From Edolisoma coerulescens (lineage: Eukaryota; Chordata; Aves; Passeriformes; Campephagidae), in the NCBI GenBank assembly GCA_013397115.1, contig VWZW01000851.1, positions 62,001-126,000 of the forward strand: 64,000 bases of DNA, given 5' to 3'. Every line of letters starts with the position of its first letter. The first letter of the stretch is position 1. A program made the translations under genes and the position numbers. Shown piece after piece: positions 48,801-61,600 of this stretch. The notes beneath the pieces were generated by a model. The model saw nothing but the letters and a program-made list of their open reading frames with translations. It made no database searches and was not told the DNA's origin.

Positions 48801-51800
48801 GAGATGATCCCTTTGGGGTGCTTTCATTCTTTTAATGCCAGAACAAAGGGAAAAGCTGATGAGGGCAGAGCAAAATCCTGACCAGGCAGCAAGTGCCCGG
48901 TATGGGCACCAATGGGATTCCTGCCCTGAGAGAGGAAAAATGCCCCAATATTTATAGCCTGAGGAATGCCAAGCATTTCATTCCACATGCTGGCTGAATG
49001 TTTGCTCCAGGCGCAGAACCAGGAGCAGCGGTCTCTGGGGATGAGGAGTGAAGGGGCTCCAGACCGTACTGGGAAGACACCAGTCCCAGGAGTTGCCATC
49101 TGTGGAATTGCTGATTAAACACACCCAGGCTGGGGGAAAGCTCCAGAGCGCTGCTTTGTTGGTGTTAGTCAGCATGTCAGCCCTGTCTGATGAAACAGGG
49201 AAGCCTTAAGGGAAAACAGCTTAAAACCTTCACAAAAAGCTCACAAAGGCTTTTCCTGATGCCAGTTCAAGTCCCTGTCAGCAGATTCCCAAACGAAAGC
49301 AGCCTTTGATGCCAGCTGGGCACACATTCCCCACAATATTTCACTCCAAGGCTATAAAAACAACAACAAAAAGAATTTCTCTGATACTTTGCCCTTGACT
49401 AATGTGCACTTACTGAAATAAATAACCACCTGGTCTTGCCATTGAAGAGCAGCACAAACATTGCCACAAGCAGATTATTGACCAGAAATACAGAAGCCAA
49501 GTTATAAACAGGTTCGTAATTCAATAAACAGAACTGTAAAGCATTTCCAAACAGACCACACAAACCTCACTCTACCTGCCTCCAACAAAGGAAGTCAAAT
49601 ACCTGTTTATGAGATTCTAACTCCCTATTTTCTATGCCATTCAGCACAAAGAAGAAAAAGAATCAAGATAAAGAGGGGGCATATTTTAGCTGTACAGGAT
49701 TTATTCATTCAATTTACATTTGAATCAATTATCCAGGCGAAGCTCGAACACTGCCAACGTGATTTAGGTGGCTGAACACACATCATAAATAGTGCAGCAT
49801 TCAAGTCATATAATCCGTGCCTGCCGTTCCTGGATCCTCCATAAGCAGGAAGAATATCCCGACTCGCAGCATGCCATGATTTCCAAGTGAGGGTGTGCTT
49901 TGCTACAGCTCGGAACAGAGCCTCTGAAACCTCTCAGACAAAGCCCTGGCTAACATCCAGCACGGTGGATTAGGGATAAACCCCTGGAAGGCTGGGCCAA
50001 GCCCTCAGCTCGGACAGAACTGAGCAGGGCTGGGCTGGACATTTGTCACTTAAGGAGCACTGAGGGCATCGATGGCTCCTGGGGTGGGAGAGCCCCTCGG
50101 TCCTGCTGTGCCCACAGCAAATGGCACAGAGCTGCCTCTTGCAGGTTGTGGTGACTCACCCTGCACCCCAGGATTCCCTTTTTCTGGCTGTAGTTGTGGC
50201 ACACAGTGCATCTCTCTGAGAAAAACAGATGAGAGAACTCAACTCATTTCACAGCCTCAGAGTGGAGCCTCTCCTCTGCTCAGCTTTTCTCCAGCAGAAC
50301 ATTTCTACGCTGCAATAGAGTTTAGCTTTGTACCAAGGCAAGAAAGGAGACAAAGAATTATGAAGCCACGTACCCCATTAGCATCCAAATGCAGCTGTGG
50401 AGGCAAGGGGTTTTTCTGGAGATAAGGTGTTTTTGAAACAGTACTGGGAGGAGGAAAAATTTCTTTTATGAAACGCATTTTTCACAGGCCTGAAATCCAC
50501 AGCGCATTATAAAACTGAATTTGTTGCTGTTGGTTTTATTTTACAGCATTAATCACTAAAGGCTTGCTTAGGTGGGCAGGAAGAATCCATTTCCCATTGT
50601 ATTAACTTCACACAATTCAAGAAGCCTTTCGAGGCCCACATAAATGCAAGCAAACACTCCCAAGTCTGGCTGGTCCTGCACTGGCCGGGCACACAGGTGC
50701 TGGAAGCACGTCACCTGGACTTGCCAGACACTCCAGAGGTGCAGAGCACTTAAATCCTGGAGCTCCATCACCCACCACTTGATTTAAAGTCTGTAGGAAA
50801 TATGAGCTTTCCCAGAGCACCATTTCCTCTGGAACGGAGAATGAGAGGAGATTCACCCTCTGTCCCAGAGGATTACCTGTGCCTGGGGGCAGCAATTACC
50901 CTTCGATCCTGAGTGATGGGATCGTTCCACCTTTGAGATTCTGTGAATTAACAAAGACCTCACACGTTTGGCCTCCCCAGCCTCACATGAAGGTTTCACC
51001 AGAAAAAGTGCACAGGGTGAAGGGGAGAGCCAGAAAGGTTCAGTGCAGATATTTAACAAAACTCTTTTGTATTTGCTAAAGCAGATGTGCAGTTACCACA
51101 CAGAACTGTTACCCCAGTGACAACATACTGCCTTTAGTCAATTCTTAGTAAAATGATCTTATTCCAATGTGGAGAAACAGATGGATTTGGTGCATCATCT
51201 GGAGATAAACAGACCCGGGTCAGGTGTAAGCGGAAACACACATCAGAGCTTTGGAATTTTACTGCTCACTCCCCCAGACAACCACATTTTCATACAATAT
51301 ATATAAACATTGCTTTGGCACATGAACAGCACAGCCTAAGAGCCAAACTGATGCTTGTATATATGCAAGGTTCCTAAAGCCCAGCTTGACTTTTAGGAAT
51401 CAACACAAATGCAAAATCCAATTGCTCCAGCAAAGAACACACACTTCGACTGCTCCAAAAGGGGGATTAAAAAAAAAAAAAAAGCAGCCAAAACCAGCCA
51501 ACCAGCCAAAAAAAAAACCAAAACAAAACAAACCCTCTTGGCTTGTATAATTTCAATTTTGTATAAGGAGCAATCAGGGAAGAAAACATCCCTGTGGACT
51601 TGAAACTGATTTCCAGAACAAAAGCTCCCAAGGGATCTTGAAGGAGGTTCATCTGAAAAACAAAAGATGACCTTCCAGGCCAGTCAGAAGAACACATCGC
51701 TGCTATCCCAGCCCCTGTCATCCAGCGGGAAGGGGACTTGTGCGAGACAGGCTTTGCACATCATTGCGTTAGCAGGAGCTGCTGTGAAAGCGGTTCTGGC

Positions 51801-51926
51801 CCTGTCACAGCTTTGTCCCCCGCCTGCCCCGGCCTCTGGAGCGGCTCTCACAGAGCTGCTCGCAGCAAATGTCAGCAAACTGCAGTGAAACTTCAGCCTC
51901 ACGACAGACACTGAGCTCACACTTAC

Positions 51927-51988
51927 CTCCCCAGGCATTTCAGAGCGGTAATTATGGGTGGCTTGGGCACACATGTACTTTCCCCTTT
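51927..51988 (-). other. Exon-like open segment, unidentified
   Basis: 62 bases between acceptor TTGCATTTCAG and donor GTAAGT on the minus strand. Two frames are open, so coding status cannot be judged. Confidence 0.2.
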
Positions 51989-52485
51989 CTGAAATGCAAT
52001 TACAGCTGCAGAGAAACAGAAGGAGATTTATGGAGGGAACACCAGAAGAATCAATATATCAGCCCAGGTGGAAGACCATGATTTTGAGCTGCTGCTGAAC
52101 GACACTAAACCACCTAAATTAACTTAATTAGGTGTCAAAACAAGTTTACTTGATATATAAGAGATATTTGTTTAAAAAAACCTCTCAGTCCGGTTTAAAA
52201 AAGCAGGCTTGGCTCTCAATCAACAGAGCTCCTCCAATCAAGTTTTAAAGACTGCATGTACCATGAGACACAGACGTTTTATAGCTCATCTCAACGTTAT
52301 ATTTAGATAACAGGGATTCAGCAATTTACAGAAAAATCAAATCAGAAATATCAGCCAACTGATTCAAGAGAAAATAAGGAGGCAGTCTAGGATGAAAGCT
52401 AACCTTTACATGCCTAAGCTTCAGTACTGCCACAATTAGCTGTTCACATATCTGGATGGTGACAGCCACTTCGGAAGGTATTTTA

Positions 52486-52531
52486 TGTATATGTGTGTGT
52501 GTGTGTGTCTATGTGTATATATATATATATA
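52486..52531. repeat. (TG)n and (TA)n compound microsatellite
   Basis: TGTGTG repeats followed by TATATA repeats on the plus strand. Confidence 0.95.
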
Positions 52532-55500
52532 AAGAACTCACTTCTTTCCCTCCTTCTTCCTTTTCCTTTTCCATAAGTTTTTCACTTTAGGGCAGCATTT
52601 CAGAACACAGTGACTTCTCTAAACAATTAGTGAAGGCTCCCAGCAGGGTACGCTCTGTCCTGAAGCTGGTGACAGATGTGAGTGCAGCTGGAACAGGCAC
52701 ATTGCAAATGGGGTGCCCTCAGCATTGCAGCCAATAATAAACACCCCAACAGGAAAGATCAGGGCAGCTCCCCACCAGCATCATCAGGGCACAAGGACAC
52801 CTGAGAAGAAGCATCATTTACAATTTCTATGGTACAGCAGCTCCTACGTCAAACAGAGAAGAAGCTGGAAACATGAGAATGTTATTGCATTCCAGGCTCG
52901 GAGATTCAAGCTCAAGTCAGGGAAAAACCCAGGCCTAATTGTTTTCCTTTTAGAGGTGGCAGGGTCTCACCTGTGCTGTCACACACGGTTTCAGAGAGGC
53001 TGTTATTCATTAGCAGTGCAGACAGAGCAGAGATCTCCTCCTGCTGCAGAGCTGGGGCACAGAGGGTGACGCTGCTCAAACACAGGCGGCTCAGGAGGGT
53101 TCAGGGTGTGACACATCCACAGCTCCCACGGGGATCCTCCTGATGCAGCCCCGGGCAGGTGACATTCTCACAGCCAGGGAGACAAACCAGGGTCCTGCCC
53201 TGTTTCCGTGGAGACTTCGTAAAATGTGTCTCAGGAGCGCACACTCCATGGCTGCATCACGGAGCTGAGTGAGAAAAATCCCCCTTCTCCTCCTCATGGC
53301 TCCAGGGAATGTCATCAGAAACGAGCTGTGCCTTGGTTGGTAGCTTAAACGGGATGTTGATGCTTAGCATGCTGCCACACTTGCATCAACAACTGCTGCA
53401 GACAAAACAAAACTTCTGCGGGACAAAACCAACCATTAGCAGACAAGAGCAATTAGAGACACGAGAGAGCTAATCATCAGGAGAGGACTGGAACCCAATT
53501 CCGTGGTTTTAAGTGCTGCCTCAGGAGAGGGCAGCCTCAGCAAGCAGATGGACCCAGGCTCTGTTTCGGGGCCCCCCTCGCCGGCCAAGGTCACAGCCAA
53601 AAGTCTGCTCCAAATCCTCGCCCAGAGCCTGCTGCTGAGCCCAGGGTCAGGGTCCAGGGAGATCCCAGCTGCCAGCCTCACCACCAGGGTGTGTTCCCTA
53701 AGGCCCTGTGCCACAGCTGGAGCCCAGCTTTCCTCTAGAAAAACCCACCCAACATCCATGATTTCAGGGACTGAAATAGTTTACAAGGCTGCTCTGAGTC
53801 GCTGTTTGAAGTCCACGTTTGAGTAACATGAGTCTCTATTTTTACTTAACACACTCCGGTCTGTACAGGGAACACTCCCTTATGGAGGGAGAAAGCCAGA
53901 GGTCCTTCCCTGAGACACCTACTCCGAAATCCAGCCCTGGCAGGAGCTGCTCACAGAGCAGCCACCCAACAGACGTTCCGGGTGTGCCTCATAAAACCCA
54001 ACCCTCCCTGCCCCTCTCTGCAGGTGTTTCATCATGTGCTGTTATGATTCTCAACTCCCCAAATCTCGAAGGAAAGATCATTATGTACAAAACATTCATA
54101 ATAATGCAGTTACCATTATAGGATATTACAGACCTCACCCTGTTGCTTTACTCGTACCTGTAATCATGAGAAAAATGTGTTTAGTGCTGGGAAGAACAGT
54201 GATAAGGTCTGGATACAAACAGCCCCACAGCGCAAAAGCTGAGGGACATAAAAGATCAGAAAAATGCCCTAAAATTCTAGAAAAAGTAGAATGCACAGCC
54301 CACGAACTAATGCACCTTCCCAGAGGCACCTCCTGGGCCCCTCTTCCTCCAGGCAGAGGCCGAGGTCACCTGCAGACCTCCCCAGCTGCACCACCAAGCC
54401 AAAGTCCTGCCCTCTCCCACCAGAATGAGCCAATAAACATGAATTAATAAAACACCAAGGCACAGTACACAGCATTGTTCCACCACTGGTGTTTACCTCT
54501 GCGTTCAACACAAGTAAAGCCTGGTAAAGCTCAGGCTTAGATTAGAAAAAGCAACATGAATTTCTTGTTAAAAGCATTTACAGGCATCCCTTTATTCCCT
54601 TACAACCATACAGAAGACTCCCAGGGTGACACCTGCCCCCCAAAAGCTGCCCCTCTGTGCCTTGCTGAGGGAGCTGCTCCCCCTTCCCCTGCACTGCCCC
54701 TTTTTAAGCAGCAATCCAAGCCTTGCTGGTGCTCACAGAAATGATGAAGTGGAAGCTGACACATGTTTAAGCTTTCCTAATTGTCCCCTACGGTCTACTA
54801 AGTATAATTACTAAATAATGCCTGGGAACACGACTGCATCCTTGGCAATTAGGGTGATGGCACAGAAGGGCCACCAGCCCTCCCAGCACCTCCTGCTGCA
54901 GGTCCCTGGCCAGCCACCTCATCCCAAAGCCTCAGCATCCCACAGGCAGAACAGCACCCAACACTCCACCTTCCTCTACTCAGAGTGGCTCCTCAGGATT
55001 TTAGGCCATAAAAATAACAAACTGCCAGCATTCTGAGGATCAAGTGCTCAGAGGAAGGATGATGAGCCTGTACAAATGGTTTATTTGCACTTGACGCCAG
55101 CTGCTCCCCTGTACAAGTGCATCTGGCCAGGTCTGTTCCCCACTGCCCAGAGTCTCGCCTGTGGGTCTCATCCCTCAGATCCTGTGGCCCCATCCTGCTC
55201 CAGAGCCAGTGCCATGAGATGGAGCTGTGGCAGATGACCACCCTCAACACCCACACTGCCACAGAACCAAAATGAAGAAGGGCACAATGCCAGAGAGGAC
55301 TGCAGAGGAGATGTTTTAGCCACTGATAAAAATAACAAAGCTCATGCATCCCTTTCTTGCTCTCAGATCCCTGCTCTTTCCAGCAATCCTGTGCCTGCCC
55401 TCAACAGAATTCCTTCTCAGACAAGAGGCAGTGACATGACTGCACAGTTCGTCAGCTCTGAGCAACCTGCTCAGCCAGCTCTCAATCAGTTTTGTTTTTA

Positions 55501-58500
55501 AATCATCTATTTTGAGAAATGTCCCTGCTTTCACTGGGAGGAGGGAACACCCACACCGGGAACCCGAAAACCCTTCCAAGAGTGGGCAAGGCTGCAGTGG
55601 CTCCTGCCCAATGGTGCTGGCATCCTGCAAGAGGTCTGCTGGTGATGGGGGCTCCAGAAACCTGCCCCACCTGCACCCTGGGCTCAGGAGCCAGGTCAGG
55701 GTACAGTCACCAACAGCTGCAATTATTGTAAATGAAGATGGGCTGTAAGTATTCCTGGTCAAAAATGATAGTGTGAGCTGACAAGAATTGCAGCATTTTC
55801 ATACTGATTTTAATTGTATTTTGGCGAGTCTGAAGTTAATTTTTATTTGCTGTAACTCCAAAATGTGTCTGCCTCTAAATTGAGGCAGTGAACTCAATCT
55901 GGGTGAACACAGATTTGCTTGCTCATGAGCACAGATCTTGCAACATCTTAGGAGATCAAAAGCTAGAGGCCAAGATAACGAACTCTTTAGGGACAAAGCG
56001 ATTAAAAATAAGAAGAGATAAATATTTATGCATTTCTTTTCTCTTTAAAACCTACTGCAAGGTCTGTCAGGGACCCTTAAGAGCCGTGGGCTGCTCTGCC
56101 CCTGCCTCGCTTCAGCTCTTTCAGTGTCTGCACAAGCCCTGGACCTGCTGGCACCTCAGCTGGGCTCCAGTCCTGCTCCTGAGCTCCCACAGCTGACCCA
56201 AGACTATGAGTGCTTAAGAATTAAACCATTTTGATAGGAGCCAGGCATCCTCCCACACTTTCAAATAAGAATATACAGAGTACAAACAAATCTCAAGTTA
56301 ATTATAAACCTGGTCATAGCAGCTAAGAAAACACTGGAAGGTAAATATCTGCTCAGGTGAGATAATCCTGCCACAGAACCAATGTCCTACTCCACAAAAG
56401 GCCAGCTCCTATTAACAGGTGAGCATTCCATGGGGTTGTACCTGCCTCTCTTCCCAGGAGCTTCCACCCCGACATCGCAGCTGCTGCTGAAGTAACGATA
56501 AGCCTGAGACTTTTTATATACAAAATGCGAGATATGTTCTTCAAATGACCCTCCAGGAGCTCAGGAGCTCTGAAGGGATGAAATCCAACCACTGGCAATC
56601 TGCTGAACAGATAAAATTAATTCATTAAGAATTTCTCTAAGGACAAGCTCAACGATTTATGGGGGTTCTTGTCAGTTTACCCTTTGCAACTTTAAGAAAC
56701 AGCAAGAAAGTGATGTGCAGGGGGGAAAAAAAAATTTTAAAAAAGAAAAAGGAGGACTTTGATCACTTCAGCAGTGGACAGCAATATCAAATGATTGTAG
56801 TTCACAGCAAGTATTAGACCAAAAATATTAGATCTCCTCCTTCCTCCTCTGTTGATGCAGCACCACCACACCTTTCCTCAGTGCTGACGATGAGGATGGT
56901 CATGCCAGGATTTTGCTCATGGGTCTTTTGTAAAATCACCTGGAACGGAGGACACAGTGACTCATGTACTGTCTGCTCTCCTTCCTCTGTGCCCAGCGGG
57001 TGGGCTGAAGCACAGGACCAACACTTCCCACCTTTTGTACAGCTGCTGCTTCCCTCCTCAGGCTTTTCTGCCAGTTTTGCTCATTTTGTTTTTGTTACAA
57101 CTTAAAATTTTAGCAGGAGCTCTCTGAGTCTTGAGAGAATCAGCTCTTATCTTGACATTTTCACCTTCTGCTGGTGAGGTTGTCTGCAAATGTCAGAAGC
57201 ATCATCACATTCCTAAAGCTCCTACGCTTCAAATCACACCCCATGGACCATCACAGTCCTGCTTTTATCTGAAGTACATTCAACATGTTTGAAGTCTGAC
57301 AGCACTTCTTGAGGGGCATTTCTTCTTTTCAAGATTAAGCATAAGAGAATGTCAGGCAAAGACAGATTCTGCAGCAACTTTACTGAGATATAAAATAACC
57401 AGAATTAGGAAGTTATACTGCTGTCCAAGACAAGGCAGAGAGAGAAGCAAGGACACCAGGAGGTGAGGTTTCCTCACTTCTGAAAGCGTTTGTTGCTTTG
57501 GAGCAGGATTCATGGAGAAGCAGTAATAGTGCTGGGACAGCGAGCAGAGTTTGGGCTGAGCCTGACTTGGCTCCAGCTCTTACCCAAAGCCCAGAACCAC
57601 ACTGGGCAATGCTTTTTGGCCTGGGCAGTGTCTTCTCCTTTGGGCTTTTCATGGCAAGGAAAGCCAAGTCTCTGCAGAAGGAAAACAGGAAATGGGAGTC
57701 TGGCTGTGAGAGCCCACCCAGCATATGTTCATCCCTGAGCACTTGCAGCTCACACAAAAACTTTCTGTTTCTTTTGAATACTTCTCATGGATTCCTCTAG
57801 ATTCTCAGTAACTGTCTGAGCACTGGAAATAAATCATGTTTCATCATGAAAGCCTCTATTGTTTTTTTTCTACTATTTTTCAGCATGCTGCATTAAATAC
57901 CACCCATTGGCTCCAAGAGCACCAAGAGAAACAGCATCCACTACCAGAAGCACTCAGAGAAGTCGAATCACTTGTTTAGGGACCTGTGGCAGGATGGCTG
58001 CAGCATGTCCCTTGGAGTCAGCTTCTAGTGGCTCCACAGGGAGCAGAACAGAGCCATCAGCTCAGCACAGGGTAAGCTCCACATCCAAGCAATATTCATT
58101 AAAATACCAAGAAGATGAACTCCCCCCCTACTTCCCTCAAAATCAACTGTCTGGGGAAATGGATGGCAAACAGCATGAAGCATTTGCAAACTACAGCCCC
58201 ACTCAGGTGCTGGCAGTGCCCCTGGGAGCTGGAAGAGATTCTGAACATGTACATGAGAGCATTGAGTCATGATCAGAGCTTTAATCTAAATTTGTTCCAT
58301 TGATGTGGCAGGAGATTTGTTCCACACCAAGCTGTTTATGTTTCGATGTGCAGCTGAGTAGATTTAGCTTGTGTTTCAGTCTTCTGGAAGTTAAAGTATT
58401 TCTTAGAAACACAGCCCATTTAATTCTGCTTGTTCTTTGCTGCTGGAACACTATTAATATGCATGCTGCTTTTATTTGGATACCTTCCTATCACTCTTCA

Positions 58501-58552
58501 ACTCGTTTCTAGTGGGCACTTCTCCAAAACCATAATCCCCCATACAGGCAAT

Positions 58553-58609
58553 TCACTTAAGAGTTGGGCTCGATGATCCTTGCGGGTCCAAATATTCTGT
58601 GATTCTGTA
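58553..58609 (+). mobile_element. CR1 LINE 3' tail
   Basis: GTTGGGCTCGATGATCCTTG followed by ATATTCTGTGATTCTGTAA, the degenerate last ~55 bases of a CR1. Confidence 0.75.
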
Positions 58610-61600
58610 ATACCTCTACAAATATTCTCTGTGGTCCCAGCCCAGAGAAGGCCAGAGACAGCCTGGACTGCAAAACAGTGATAAAGCATAACCTAGCAAA
58701 GATCATCTCCATGTGTTAATTAGCTCTGATGAAAAACAAATTTAACATTTTTTCAAATCCCTTAAGTGTAAGCGTAATTTGACGAGCTGGGCAGTGTGTA
58801 ACTGGAGTGTCTGAACCCACCAGAGCTCCCATCAGAGCTGGTGGTGTCAGAGCCCAGGGAGGGAGGAGGAGGCACCTGTGCCATCACAACTGGAGTGATG
58901 TCACCACAGACCTGATCCCATCAGGAGATCAGCTCACACTTCCAGTGCTGGAAAACCTGCACAGCTCAGCCAGGGTTAACAAAGGATGCCTTGGCATCCC
59001 TGACAGATCATGTGGCTGGGGCTCAGGTGAGCTGTCCCCAGGAGGAGGGAGCATGTCCAGATCCTATCAGCTACACACCAACTCTTTATAAGGACTATAA
59101 GGACTTCAGAACTATTCATTAGACAAATCCACAAATGTGCAAAAAGAGCAAACCCATTACTGGCTCTTGCTGGAGACAGGCTTTGATAGCCATCAGGCAG
59201 GTGCAGGGGCACAATAACTGGATTAGGAGACCCGTAAATGCAGCTTGTAGGGATTGGAAGCTCTGTAACAATTTTAAAGGAGAAAGGAAACAATGCCTCA
59301 AGGCCATCCGTAGTGCCTGCGAGGAGGGAAAGGCCTTCAGAGCTCAGCACATACTGAAATCCTGGTCAGGCAGAGTCTAAATCATTATCTCCTTGCAGGC
59401 ACACTGAGAAGGATTTCTCCTCTCACCCATGTCTCTCTCCCACCGGGGAGGTGGGGCACGTGAAGTTGCTCACTGTACTGGAACCAGCATCAACAACAGG
59501 ACAGACAACCCAACATATTCCTGCCAGGAATTATTTGCAGACAAAAGTGATCCATCAAGTACAGCCCAGGAAAAATCAAATTAACATGCAACAAACATCG
59601 TGAGGCCAAAAAGACAAGGAATCAGGGGGCAGAAAAACTAATTGCATGAAGGCTGCTTAATTGTTTTTAAGGTTACAAGAGAAGCCTGGCAGGATTTAGG
59701 CTCAATACAGCAGACGTAGCAGAAATTTCTATCAATCTTATCACAATTCTGCCCTCCTACTAGAGCAGCACAGCCATGAATGCTGACCAGCATCAACTGG
59801 CTGATTAAGACACAAATCTCAATATTACTAATAAAACAGCAAGTGCCAGAAATAATAGGCACTATGAGCATGTTCAGTTTCAGCTGCAGAATGGAGAAAA
59901 AAGAACTTTTATGGTGTCTTGCCAATAAATTCATCTCTGGGGAACCATCAAAACAGTGGATGCCTTCCTGCAAAGCAATCACTGATGGCCTATGAGCAGA
60001 GAAAATATCTGGCTCTGCATGACAATGACAGCAGGGCAGGAGCCACGGAGCAGATCCTCAGCCAAGCCTGTGTGGGACAGGTCCCTGTGTCTGACAGGCT
60101 GCATGGAGGAGAGGAATTCCAGGGCAAATAAAGAGGGCACAATAGGAAAAGTTATAGAAAATCAGATAATATTAAAGAGGAGAGGTTAGATAAACAGAAG
60201 GCAAGGCAAAGAAAGGAACAGATGAGAGGAATTTATAAAAATATACAAACTTCAAACTTCTGCAGTGGTCACGGACAAATTCCTGACCTAAACAGATTTA
60301 GACAGTGAAGCTCAATTGATTAGATCCACACCCAGGTAAAACAAGATTTCAGAAAACAAGGGCCATTCCTGGCCTTCCTTCCATGCAAATCCTTCACTCT
60401 GCTTCCAGAAGGAAAACCAGAGAAACCTGGCACAGAGCTGGTCCCTTTGCTCCTTTCTGAGGAATATGGGAGGAAGTCGAAATCTCCTTCTGCAGTTTGA
60501 GGCAGTAGAATTTTGGGAGCTGTTAAAAACTGCAAGGAGAAGGAAAGACAAAGATGCACAATCCCATAATCCACACAGAAAAGGCAGCAGAGAAACAAGA
60601 TTTGGAAAGGGCGGCTCAGGAGAAGGATGCACCGTGTGCTCTTCCTGCAAGCAGGAAAAACTGGGAAGCAGAAGTCAAATGCAGCTGCTCTTCATACAAT
60701 CAGCACAGCAGCCAGGCCTGGGCTCTGGCAAGTCAGTGATTTACAACCTAAAATCAGAGAGTCCTAATAGAAAAATAACAGCCTGTCAGTGTAAGTGATG
60801 GTGCTTGCAGAGACCTGCCAGCCTCCTGGAGCAGCTGCTCACCACAACCTGCCAAGGAATGGGAATGACCAGGAGAAAACAGGCTGTTCTGCCAGGAGGG
60901 ATGGGGGATTTCTCTGGTTTACAGGTCCTGGACAACCCCCTGAGCAAGATGCTCAGATACCCAGCAATGCTCTCGAGATCAGCAGCACCCGGTACTCTAA
61001 TGGAAGAAACACAGTTTCTGCTAAAAACCTCAGTGAAAAATGAGGTGAATGCTGTAAGCACAGGTGGAGAAGGAAGCACAGGGACAACTAATTAAAAACC
61101 AAGATCAAATTTTGGCTTTGAAAAGGAGCCCAGGCAAGAAGCTCACACCTTAGCCATGTACTGAAATGCCTGGAAATAAGTATCTCCCTGTACTGGAGAA
61201 AACTGCTTTGCAGACTGAAAAGGCATTTCTAAAAGGAACTTCTTTTGACCTTTTCTCCATTCCCTTGCCATGGAGCACAAAGGAGGGGTGGCTGAGGAGC
61301 AGCTCTGGCCCTGCAGCACCCTCCCAGGTTTGCTCGGTTCCTAAAAACCCCAAACCAGCAGAGGTTTGAAAGGATCCAGGAATACACATTAACAGCAGCA
61401 ACGGGGGCCCAAAGAAACAATTTAAACAGCCAAATTCTGAATATTTGTGAGTAGTCAAGAATTTGCAAGCTGCTCATGGGCTGAAATTCCCCCATATGCA
61501 AAGCTTATGTGCAAATAACAAAACAAACCCAAAAAATTCCACAGAGATGACCCAGGTTAATCCCACCATATAATCCCATTTCCCAGCTCCTTCCCTGAAA

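Larger units (their letters stand above)
45860..58550. other. Gene-poor stretch, no recognised gene
   Basis: Reading both strands gave no recognisable conserved domain. Apart from the weak exon-like segments at about 50.2 and 51.93 kb, it holds a 16-base tandem duplication (ATGGATATCACACTTC twice, about 48633-48664), an A-rich tract (51470-51530) and microsatellites. It may be intergenic or intronic. Confidence 0.45.

Noticed and set aside
57883..58070. Plus-strand segment between a good acceptor and a GTAAG donor
   Set aside because: The open frame is Arg/Ser/Thr-rich without recognisable motif, and no partner exon was found.
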